Shown: piece by piece, positions 1-5,076 of the stretch
Numbering within the stretch: the first letter of the stretch is position 1
Layout: each line of letters begins with the position of its first letter
Origin: Bacillota bacterium
GTDB lineage: Bacteria; Bacillota; Clostridia; Christensenellales; Aristaeellaceae
Direction: 5' to 3'
NCBI GenBank assembly: GCA_023391725.1
Contig: JAEWAH010000111.1
Location: 1-7,348 of the forward strand
Length of the DNA stretch: 7,348 nt
Notes under the pieces: generated by a model
What the model was told of the DNA's origin: nothing
The model's input: only the letters and a program-made list of their open reading frames with translations
The model's database searches: none
Made by a program: the position numbers and the translations under genes

Positions 1-10
1 CTGGGCAGCA

Positions 11-105
11 AAGAATTCAGTTCGCCTGGCAGTAGGGCTGTAAAGAATTCAACCTACCTGGTACGGGGCGGTGAAGAATTCAGCCTAGCTGGCAGCAGGG
101 CTGTT
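11..105. repeat. Three degenerate tandem repeats, period 31-32 bp
   Basis: The octamer AAGAATTC begins at 11, 43 and 74. Each copy is followed by a similar tail of the form CTGGCAGYAGGGCTG, best kept in the first and third copies and diverged in the second. Bases 1-9 look like the tail of an earlier copy cut by the window edge. The third copy overlaps the 3' end of the Cys-rich gene and contains its TGA stop. The period is not a multiple of three, so this is not a simple protein repeat. The function is unknown. Confidence 0.7.
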
Positions 106-328
106 TTTTACAGCAGCATTCCACGATGCAGCATTCCGTGCCGCAATATTCCTCAGGGGCCGCCTTGCCCCGGCCGGTGACCGCCTTATCCCAGCCGGAA
201 ATCATGTTTTCCCTTCCGGGGACCCCGTTGTTCAGGCGGAGAGCGGCGCTATCCAGGCTTTGGACCGCCCTGTCTCTTTTGAAGGCCTCATCGTCCAGGG
301 CCAGCAGCAACATATTAGGTATGATCAT
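80..328 (-). CDS. Small protein with Cys-rich C-terminal tail, candidate metal/arsenic binder
   Basis: I do not recognise this 82-residue protein. Residues 1-60 are a soluble, charged segment (MIIPNMLLLALDDEAFKRD at the start) with no signal peptide or membrane helix. Residues 62-79 carry eight cysteines (62, 66, 67, 71, 72, 73, 78, 79) arranged as C-x3-CC-x3-CCC-x4-CC, a metallothionein-like density. The ATG at 328 was chosen because GGGAG lies 7 nt upstream; the frame stays open further upstream but without a ribosome site. It starts 22 nt after the stop of the acetyltransferase gene and is the last gene of the arsM operon. Binding of As(III) or methylarsenite by the tail is inferred only from cysteine content and context. 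The stop is TGA, and the frame stays open for about 20 more codons beyond it. Confidence 0.72.
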   Translation of the reverse strand: MIIPNMLLLALDDEAFKRDRAVQSLDSAALRLNNGVPGRENMISGWDKAVTGRGKAAPEEYCGTECCIVECCCKKQPCCQLG

Positions 329-350
329 TTTTCTTCTCCCTTGGGCAGCA

Positions 351-845
351 TTACCCCACAATTTTGCTCCTGCGCTCCATGACCACCACGTCGTGCCATT
401 TTCCGTTATCCATCTGCCCGACCCGCTCCCAATAGCCCACTTCCCGAAACCCGCAGGCAAGGTGCAGCGCCCGGCTTGCAGCATTCTCCCGGGTGATCCC
501 GGAGCGCAGCGACCAGAAGCCCTCTTCCTCCGACTGGCGGATGAGCTCCGTCAAAAGTGCCTTGCCCACGCCCTGGCCCCGGGCCGATTCGGCCACATAG
601 ATGCTGACGCTGACCACCCCCGCATACACGCACCTGTCGGAGGTGGGGCTGATCGCCGCCCCTCCTACAATCTCATCCCCCACTCGGGCCACCAGCCGGC
701 AGGATTTGATATGCCCCTGGTCCCACTTTTCCCATTCGGGAACATCGCTTTGGAAGGTAGCGATCTTCGTATTGATCCCTTCCAAATAAATGGCCGCGAC
801 CCGGGGCCAATCGCCGGGTTTCATTTCCTCGATCACAAGATCCAT
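351..845 (-). CDS. arsN1: GNAT N-acetyltransferase, ArsN1 / phosphinothricin acetyltransferase type
   Basis: This 164-residue protein has the full length of the Pat/Bar-like GNAT family. The acetyl-CoA pyrophosphate loop is ARGQGVGKALL (residues 88-98), preceded by the beta strand VSVSIYVAES. Family marks include ATFQSDVPEW (29-38), RCVYAGV (71-77), ENAASRALHLACGFREVG (120-137) and DVVVMERRS (152-160). Known members acetylate the free amino group of phosphinothricin, and ArsN1 proteins do the same to the arsenic antibiotic arsinothricin. The arsM operon context favours the arsenical substrate, but the sequence alone cannot separate ArsN1 from phosphinothricin or other amine acetyltransferases. 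It starts 13 nt after the arsM stop. Its ribosome site is weak (AGGG about 11 nt upstream), so coupling to arsM translation is likely. Confidence 0.88.
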   Translation of the reverse strand: MDLVIEEMKPGDWPRVAAIYLEGINTKIATFQSDVPEWEKWDQGHIKSCRLVARVGDEIVGGAAISPTSDRCVYAGVVSVSIYVAESARGQGVGKALLTELIRQSEEEGFWSLRSGITRENAASRALHLACGFREVGYWERVGQMDNGKWHDVVVMERRSKIVG

Positions 846-858
846 ATTTCAGCCATCC

Positions 859-1680
859 CTATCTTTTGTACGCCTTCACGTGCGCGCCGGCAAACGCGCC
901 GTCCATAGCGCTTTCATCCAGTTGGGAGTAGATATCGCCAAGGTTCTTATCTTCCGCCATATCCTTAATGATTTCCTTGGTGTAGATGTTGACCGGGGTG
1001 ATTTCAATGTCCTTAAAGCCGACTTCTTTTAAGATCCGCTCGTATTCCGAAACGCTCAGCGCCCCGGCGACGCAGCCCACCCACATCTGCACGCTCTGCC
1101 TAAGTTCCTCCGGGATGGGCTTTAATTCCACGATATCGGCGATGGCCAGCCGGCCGCCCTTTTTCAGCACCCGGTAGGCTTCGGAAAGCGCCGCTTCCTT
1201 GCTTTCGGTGAGGTTGATGACGCAGTTGGAGGTGATCACATCTACCGCTTCGTCCGAAAGGGGGATATCCTCGATGTAGCCCTTCAGGAACTCCACGTTC
1301 TTAGCTCCGCTCTTTGCCTTGTTGCTTTCCGCCAGCTTCAGCATTTCGTCGGTCATGTCAAGGCCGTAGGCTTTACCCGTTTCGCCCACGAATTTGGCGG
1401 AGATCAGTACATCGATCCCGCCGCCGCTGCCCAGATCCAGCACCGTTTCCCCTTTTTGAAGGTTCGCCAGGGCGATGGGGTTGGCGCAGCCCAAGGAAGC
1501 CTTGACCGCCTCCTCCGGCAGCCCCGCAATATACTCCGGGGAATACAGATCAGTCCCTTCACCGCTTGAACAGCAGCAGGAAGAGCCTCCCCCGCAGCAG
1601 GAGCTTTTCGCGCTGGCCGACACATGCTTTGCGATATTGCCGTAATACGTTTTGATATGATCCCTGATGCCCTCAGACAT
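859..1680 (-). CDS. arsM: Arsenite S-adenosylmethionine methyltransferase ArsM
   Basis: This 273-residue class I methyltransferase transfers methyl groups from SAM to trivalent arsenic in the cytosol, giving methylarsenite and more methylated products. Motif I, LDLGSGGGID, is at residues 81-90. The three catalytic cysteines expected in ArsM are present: Cys65 (SLGCANP), Cys153 (SNCVIN) and Cys203 (VGCVAG). An extra N-terminal cluster, Cys28, 29, 35, 36 and 37 in a Gly/Ser-rich segment, resembles the Cys-rich leader seen in many bacterial ArsM proteins. The ATG at 1680 is preferred: GGGAGG lies 7 nt upstream, while the longer open frame (to 1821) adds an Arg-rich stretch that overlaps the upstream regulator gene. 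It is second in the operon, 40 nt after the MarR-type gene. The family assignment is secure; the final methylated product is not predictable here. Confidence 0.95.
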   Translation of the reverse strand: MSEGIRDHIKTYYGNIAKHVSASAKSSCCGGGSSCCCSSGEGTDLYSPEYIAGLPEEAVKASLGCANPIALANLQKGETVLDLGSGGGIDVLISAKFVGETGKAYGLDMTDEMLKLAESNKAKSGAKNVEFLKGYIEDIPLSDEAVDVITSNCVINLTESKEAALSEAYRVLKKGGRLAIADIVELKPIPEELRQSVQMWVGCVAGALSVSEYERILKEVGFKDIEITPVNIYTKEIIKDMAEDKNLGDIYSQLDESAMDGAFAGAHVKAYKR

Positions 1681-1720
1681 GACAATGCCTCCCTTTCCCT
1701 TTTGAAACCGTCGATCAATT

Positions 1721-2161
1721 TCAGCAGCACTTGTTCTTCTTCGCCGCCTGCGAAAGAAGCTGCAGGCTTTCCAGCACCTGCGCCCTTTTATCCTGGGGGA
1801 TATCGGCGAAAATGCATCCATAGTAGCTTTCGTTGCTTGCCGCGATGTTCCGAAAGATGGCTTTTCCCGCCTCCGTCAGTCGGATGGTCACATACCGCCT
1901 GTTCTTTTCGTCTACATCCCTTTGTACCGCGCCTGAATCCACCAGGTTATCTATCGTGCGGCTCATGGTGCTTTTGTCAAGGCCAAGCATGTCGGATAGA
2001 TCGGTCAGCGAGATGCTTTCTTCGCGCCCGATCTCCACGATGGCGTGGCACTGGGCAATGGTGACACCGCAGCAAACGGCATCGCGTTTTTCCAGGACGC
2101 CCAGGTTCCTCACCAGCAGCCGGATCAGTTCCCTTAGTTCCTTGCTTCCCTGGCCTGTCAT
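1721..2161 (-). CDS. MarR-family winged-helix regulator with vicinal cysteines, probable arsenic-responsive repressor
   Basis: This 146-residue protein has the length and helix layout of MarR repressors. The helix-turn-helix is about residues 51-77 (SLTDLSDMLG, then recognition helix DKSTMSRTIDNLVDSG), and the wing about 79-95 (RDVDEKNRRYVTIRLT). Cysteines are unusual in number and place: Cys30, Cys31 and Cys38 in the dimerisation helix (VCCGVTIAQCHAI), Cys116, and the terminal pair Cys145-Cys146. Such vicinal thiols could form a trivalent arsenic or oxidant sensor, which is inference. The ATG at 2161 has GAGGTG about 5 nt upstream. It leads the operon with arsM, arsN1 and the Cys-rich gene, and a TTGCAA-type palindrome covers its promoter, so autoregulation and control of arsM are likely. 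Confidence 0.9.
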   Translation of the reverse strand: MTGQGSKELRELIRLLVRNLGVLEKRDAVCCGVTIAQCHAIVEIGREESISLTDLSDMLGLDKSTMSRTIDNLVDSGAVQRDVDEKNRRYVTIRLTEAGKAIFRNIAASNESYYGCIFADIPQDKRAQVLESLQLLSQAAKKNKCC

Positions 2162-2178
2162 TTCATCACCTCGGTTCT

Positions 2179-2208
2179 ATTTTAACATGCAACAGTTGCA
2201 AATTGCAA
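2179..2208 (-). promoter_or_regulatory. Predicted promoter of the marR-arsM operon
   Basis: On the minus strand, TAAAAT (plus 2179-2184) matches the -10 consensus at 5 of 6 bases. TTGCAA (plus 2203-2208) matches -35 at 4 of 6, with an 18-nt spacer. The predicted start of transcription lies only about 10 nt upstream of the start codon, so the leader would be very short. The MarR operator overlaps the -35 box. Confidence 0.5.
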
Positions 2209-2209
2209 C
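2188..2209. promoter_or_regulatory. MarR-type operator: two overlapping TTGCAA palindromes
   Basis: GTTGCAA-A-TTGCAAC (2195-2209) is a perfect 7-bp inverted repeat around one central base. It overlaps a second perfect one, TGCAAC-A-GTTGCA (2188-2200). MarR-family operators are commonly AT-containing palindromes of this size. The position across the -35 box and spacer suits repression of the operon by the MarR-type protein encoded just downstream. The protein-site pairing is inferred. Confidence 0.75.
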
Positions 2210-2217
2210 AGTCTGCG

Positions 2218-2248
2218 AAAAATTTTTTAAGGCCCCAGGGAAGGCCCT
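2218..2248 (-). terminator. Weak candidate terminator after the permease gene
   Basis: Downstream of the permease stop, the minus strand can fold AGGGCCTT-CCCT-GGGGCCTT into an 8-bp stem that needs several G-U pairs. An A-run and then a five-T run follow. The T-run is about six bases from the stem, so termination would be partial at best and permease transcripts may read into the marR operon. Confidence 0.3.
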
Positions 2249-2253
2249 CCCTA

Positions 2254-3366
2254 TTACTTTATGAACAAGAGCACAAAATCGTACAGCCATCCGCAGATCA
2301 TGCCCCCCGCCAGGATATAGCCCACGTACAGCAGTACGGCCCGCTTTTTCATAAAGGTTGTCAGCCCCGCGATCACAAAGGCGCTGGTGGCCGAGCCGGT
2401 GATGAGGAAGGCCAGCATGGCGCCCTGGCTGGCTCCGCTTGCAAGCAGCGACTGGACGATTGGGATGCCGGATTCGGTGGTGAGGTACAGCGGCAGCCCG
2501 ATGAGTGATGCCAGCGGGACGGCGGCTAACTGGTTGGCGCCAAACAGCGCGGAGATAATGGAGGTGGGCACGAAATAGTTCACAAGGTACCCCACCCCCA
2601 CAAAGATGGAGAAGTATAAAAGGATCTGCTTGAGGCCCAGGCTCACGAAGTTATCGGCAAGGTCCCGGAGCTTCACCTTTTGCGCGAAATCATTCAGGCT
2701 GGTTTGCGGCTGGGTCGCACAGCATATTGTCTCCTCCCCAGCTGCGGCAAACGCCATCGGGCCGGGCTCCGGCTGCGCGCTTTGAGAGCTATCCGACGCG
2801 ACGGTCTGGGCGGTCCCGCAGCCGCAGGCACATTGGGAAGCGGGGGCGGGCTCGGGGCCGAAGACGGCGTCGGCAGGCGCTTCCGGCGCTCCCTTTAAGT
2901 ACCTGGACTGGTCGCGCAAAAATCCGGTACGCCGTTCAATGACCAGGGTAATAAAGCCCGACGCCAGCCCAATGAACAGGGAGGCAATGGTCAGCGCAAT
3001 GGCAAAGCGCAAGCCCAGGACGCCGGCGATCATCACAAAGCCGTCCGGGCTCATCAGCGGCGAGGAAGTCAAAAACGCCATGATGGGCCCCCAGGGGAGG
3101 GTGGTGGTCATCATCCCCACGATCACCGCCATCGTCCCGCAGGCACAAAAAGGTGTGAACGCTCCCACCGCCACGCTGGCGAAAATGGACACTTTCGACC
3201 TTCCCACCAGGAATTTTTGCATCTTCCCGGTATCCACGTAGGTCGAAAGGGCCACGGCGGTAATGATGGAGAAGGTCAAAACCGCCCAGTTGTGGGCAAG
3301 GGATTGCAAAACGTACAACACCGTTTTGGAGATCAGGTCCGCAAGAAAGGGCAACACGGTTTCCAT
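2254..3366 (-). CDS. arsP: ArsP-like permease (organoarsenical / metal efflux), PF03773-type
   Basis: This 370-residue membrane protein has about eight hydrophobic segments in two blocks (roughly residues 12-145 and 243-368) joined by a hydrophilic loop. The first block carries PFCACGTMAV (72-81), matching the Cys-x-Cys signature region of ArsP/YraQ permeases, followed by SSPLMSPDGF (101-110). Known ArsP proteins export trivalent organoarsenicals such as methylarsenite, while related permeases are linked to other metals. The loop (about 150-230) holds a CACGC run (Cys179, 181, 183) and a Cys215-Cys216 pair, additional possible thiolate ligands. The ATG at 3366 has AAGGAGG 8 nt upstream. It is transcribed from its own ArsR-type operator/promoter, 70 bp after the arsR gene. 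With arsM nearby, methylarsenite is the likeliest substrate. The family is firm and the substrate is inferred. Confidence 0.87.
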   Translation of the reverse strand: METVLPFLADLISKTVLYVLQSLAHNWAVLTFSIITAVALSTYVDTGKMQKFLVGRSKVSIFASVAVGAFTPFCACGTMAVIVGMMTTTLPWGPIMAFLTSSPLMSPDGFVMIAGVLGLRFAIALTIASLFIGLASGFITLVIERRTGFLRDQSRYLKGAPEAPADAVFGPEPAPASQCACGCGTAQTVASDSSQSAQPEPGPMAFAAAGEETICCATQPQTSLNDFAQKVKLRDLADNFVSLGLKQILLYFSIFVGVGYLVNYFVPTSIISALFGANQLAAVPLASLIGLPLYLTTESGIPIVQSLLASGASQGAMLAFLITGSATSAFVIAGLTTFMKKRAVLLYVGYILAGGMICGWLYDFVLLFIK

Positions 3367-3390
3367 GGGGCATTCCTCCTTGATTTGTTC

Positions 3391-3396
3391 ATTATA
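3391..3396 (-). promoter_or_regulatory. -10 box of the permease promoter
   Basis: The minus strand reads a perfect TATAAT here, 24 nt upstream of the permease start codon. No good -35 hexamer is seen at 16-18 nt, because that position is occupied by the palindromic operator. The promoter is therefore probably weak or dependent on local DNA conformation. Confidence 0.6.
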
Positions 3397-3421
3397 TCGT
3401 ATATCGTAAATGTACGATATA
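3393..3421. promoter_or_regulatory. ArsR-type operator of the permease gene, three half-sites
   Basis: TATATCGTA (3400-3408), AATG, TACGATATA (3413-3421) is a perfect 9-bp inverted repeat with a 4-bp spacer. A further direct copy of TATATCGTA sits at 3393-3401. The core ATCGTA-N4-TACGAT recurs with one mismatch in the promoter of the arsR gene, which ties both sites to the same repressor. The site overlaps the -10 box and the spacer, as expected for repression. Confidence 0.82.
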
Positions 3422-3436
3422 TCGCAGCAAAAAATT

Positions 3437-3748
3437 TTACTCCCCCGCCAGCAGGTCTTGATTGAGGCTTTTCAAAAATTCTTCCAGCACCGGCTGGTTC
3501 AAAAAGTAGCAGCTCCACAGGTCGCGCTTTTCCCGGCGGATGAGGCCGGCGCTGACAAGGACCGAAAGGTGCTGGGACACCGTGGATTGGGCAAGACCCG
3601 TGAACTTCACCACATCCCCTACGCTGACGCCGTTTTCAAAGAACTCGATACGGCCGCAGCAGGTCTCGATGGCGCGGTCCCGAAGGGCTTTCACAAGCTG
3701 GTAGCGGACAGGGTTCCCCAGCGCGCTCAGGATCGCGGTCATGTCCAT
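3437..3748 (-). CDS. arsR: ArsR-family repressor with atypical Cys pair
   Basis: This 103-residue winged-helix protein has the usual ArsR/SmtB length. The helix-turn-helix spans about residues 41-70 (recognition helix QSTVSQHLSVLVSAG) and the wing 71-84 (RREKRDLWSCYFLN). The canonical ELCVCDL arsenic site is absent: its place is taken by VSVGDVV. Instead there is a vicinal pair Cys30-Cys31 (ETCCGR) and a lone Cys80 in the wing. Some ArsR proteins are known to use relocated cysteine sites, so As(III) or methylarsenite sensing remains plausible. The ATG at 3748 was chosen because GGAGG lies 7 nt upstream; a start at 3754 would sit only one base from the same GGAGG. It lies upstream of the permease gene, and the matching operators in both promoters suggest that it controls both. 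Confidence 0.92.
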   Translation of the reverse strand: MDMTAILSALGNPVRYQLVKALRDRAIETCCGRIEFFENGVSVGDVVKFTGLAQSTVSQHLSVLVSAGLIRREKRDLWSCYFLNQPVLEEFLKSLNQDLLAGE

Positions 3749-3771
3749 AAGCATTCCTCCTTTCCGGGGGT

Positions 3772-3800
3772 AGTATATCGCAAAACTACGATGCAGTCAA
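3772..3800 (-). promoter_or_regulatory. Promoter of arsR
   Basis: The minus strand has TTGACT (plus 3795-3800, 5 of 6 to consensus), a 17-nt spacer and TATACT (plus 3772-3777, 5 of 6). The start codon lies 23 nt past the -10 box, with an AGGAGG ribosome site between. This is the best-formed promoter in the window. Confidence 0.85.
3777..3792. promoter_or_regulatory. ArsR-type operator in the arsR promoter spacer
   Basis: ATCGCA-AAAC-TACGAT is a 6-bp inverted repeat with one mismatch and a 4-bp spacer, the same architecture as the operator before the permease. It lies almost wholly between the -35 and -10 boxes, a position that predicts autorepression. Confidence 0.8.
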
Positions 3801-3853
3801 TAGGAGAGGGGGAAATTTTATGATAAAGAGGGAGAGGGCTCACATTAAGCATA

Positions 3854-4320
3854 GTAGGGGGCGCACAGCCGCGCCCGCCAGTGGCACGGCGGGTATCAGA
3901 CTTGACGAACACCGGTAGGCGCTGTACATCAACCACCCCGGCGCTGCGCGCCACCCCTCCCCAGAGGGGAATTGGTTGGGGGGCGCCGCTCCATTCCCCT
4001 CTAGAGGGCGAAGCCCGGAGCGAAGGAGGGACGACGGGGCGGAACACCGGCCTAGCGAAGCGACGAACGGTGCGAATTGGCCTGTGGTTCTGGAACACCG
4101 CCCCCGCCAGTGGCGGAAATGGGCGGTGGGGAGGAAGCTGGCGAAACGAGCAATGCAAGCGCTAGCGAAGCAGCGCGGCGATTGAGACAGCCGGGGGATA
4201 GCGAGGCCGGACGGGATGGTTGATGATGGCGTATAAGATCGGGATGAGGTAGGGCACGCCGAGCCGCCACCATATTTGGTACGTTCCGCAAACAGGCGGG
4301 CGCACAATGTGCGTCCCTAC
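3854..4320. repeat. Repeat mosaic bounded by an inverted pair of 26-bp sequences
   Basis: The left end (3854-3879) and the reverse complement of the right end (4295-4320) share GTAGGG, a CGCACA core and GCGCCCGCC in the same order and length. The right copy contains the palindrome CGCACA-A-TGTGCG (4301-4313). Inside, AGAGGGGAAT (3963-3972) pairs with ATTCCCCTCT (3993-4002), and CCCTCTAGAGGG (3997-4008) is a perfect palindrome. Short phrases such as CTAGCGAAGC and GAACACCG recur. I see no convincing gene, ribosome site or transposase, so this looks like stacked intergenic palindromic elements. Confidence 0.6.
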
Positions 4321-4421
4321 GCTGCATTGCGGGCGTCGTGCGATCACCGGCAAACAATGATTTATCGGTGCGGTTATGCTAAATTCATGCTATTGATTTT
4401 CAATTGCTTGAGACCAGCCAA

Positions 4422-4548
4422 CCAAAAGCCTTCCCCTTGAGGGAAAGGAGCCGACGGAGGAGGCGAAAGAGGTGTCGGCGCAAGCCAACCATGACACCTC
4501 GTAAGGAGCCTGCGGGCGACAGCTTCCCCTCAGGGGGAAGCCTTTTGG
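4422..4548. repeat. 127-bp palindromic intergenic element
   Basis: The left arm CCAAAAGCCTTCCCCTT and the reverse complement of the right arm differ at only two of 17 positions. Each arm can also fold on itself (for example CTTCCCC-TCA-GGGGGAAG at the right). In the centre, GAGGTGTC (4469-4476) pairs with GACACCTC (4493-4500), and GCCGAC (4450-4455) can alternatively pair with GTCGGC (4474-4479). No protein is encoded. It resembles the mobile palindromic (BIME/MITE-like) repeats common between genes in gut Clostridia. Confidence 0.7.
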
Positions 4549-4589
4549 AGGGTCTTTCTTTCTGCCCGGTTAATATGTCTGCAACCCGC

Positions 4590-4616
4590 AAAAAAGCCCC
4601 GGAATCCATCCGGGGC
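4590..4616 (-). terminator. Rho-independent terminator
   Basis: GCCCCGGA (4596-4603) and TCCGGGGC (4609-4616) form a perfect 8-bp stem with a five-base loop. On the minus strand the stem is followed by six T residues (plus 4590-4595). It lies 5 bases past the stop of the two-helix membrane protein gene and ends that transcription unit. Confidence 0.93.
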
Positions 4617-4620
4617 CTTG

Positions 4621-5076
4621 TCACTCGTTCTTTTTTCCCCTGCCGAAACCATACCCGCCAAGGGCGCCGGTCGTTACGCCGCCGATGGCGAAAATGATTT
4701 TCTCCATCACATCCGGAGTGTTTTTCAGCTGCACGATCACAAATCCAAGAGCAATCAGGATCGCGGTGAGTACAAAGGCCAGCAAGATGCGGTTGCCCTG
4801 CTTGTCGCGGTACTCCCGGCGCATGTTCTCCTGCGCGCCATTAAGGTAGGTCTGGATGTGCTCGGGCCGAAACTGCCGGGCGATTGCCGATTCCGGCGCG
4901 GACCGGCCCGTCACCTGAAAGGAGGCGATCATGGTCCTGACCAGGGTGCGCTGCTCGGGGGGAAGCGCGCTCACCACCTGGGCGATGTCGTCCAGATCCT
5001 CATCCATAGGCTCCATGGCCGTATCGATGGGCTCTGGCGGAACATCGCCGCTTGATTCCACTCCCTTGGCGCTCAT
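4621..5076 (-). CDS. Small two-helix membrane protein, weakly DUF2335-like
   Basis: This 151-residue protein has an acidic, Pro-rich N-terminus (about 1-35), a charged helical middle (36-95, including RPEHIQTYLNGAQENMRREY) and two hydrophobic helices (about 97-117 and 126-145) ending in GRGKKNE. The layout of a helical stalk then two C-terminal membrane segments recalls DUF2335 membrane proteins, but the match is from memory and weak; the function is unknown. The ATG at 5076 has AAGGAG about 9 nt upstream and overlaps the stop of a short upstream frame (ATGA). The same frame stays open upstream to 5259 with no ATG, only a TTG at 5256, and that stretch encodes CxxC motifs. The gene may therefore once have been longer, with an N-terminal zinc ribbon (see the neighbouring pseudogene entry). 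Confidence 0.6.
   Translation of the reverse strand: MSAKGVESSGDVPPEPIDTAMEPMDEDLDDIAQVVSALPPEQRTLVRTMIASFQVTGRSAPESAIARQFRPEHIQTYLNGAQENMRREYRDKQGNRILLAFVLTAILIALGFVIVQLKNTPDVMEKIIFAIGGVTTGALGGYGFGRGKKNE

Noticed and set aside
80..82. TGA as selenocysteine codon in the Cys-rich protein
   Set aside because: I see no convincing stem-loop just past the TGA, and similarity beyond it follows from the DNA repeat.
1..105. CRISPR array
   Set aside because: The repeats are contiguous and degenerate with no unique spacers, and no cas gene is present.
126..908. Long open frame on the plus strand opposite the Cys-rich and acetyltransferase genes
   Set aside because: It is antisense to genes with clear domains, is rich in Pro/Arg/His as expected of a GC-rich shadow, and has no ribosome site.
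1681..1821. N-terminal extension of ArsM
   Set aside because: It overlaps the MarR-type gene, is Arg-rich, and the ATG at 1680 has a much better ribosome site.
3739..4357. Several overlapping minus-strand frames in the repeat mosaic
   Set aside because: They are low-complexity Arg/Pro/Ser translations of palindromic repeats without ribosome sites; one overlaps the arsR promoter.
4618..5055. Plus-strand frame opposite the two-helix membrane protein
   Set aside because: The minus strand has a promoter, ribosome site, membrane helices and terminator; the plus frame has none.
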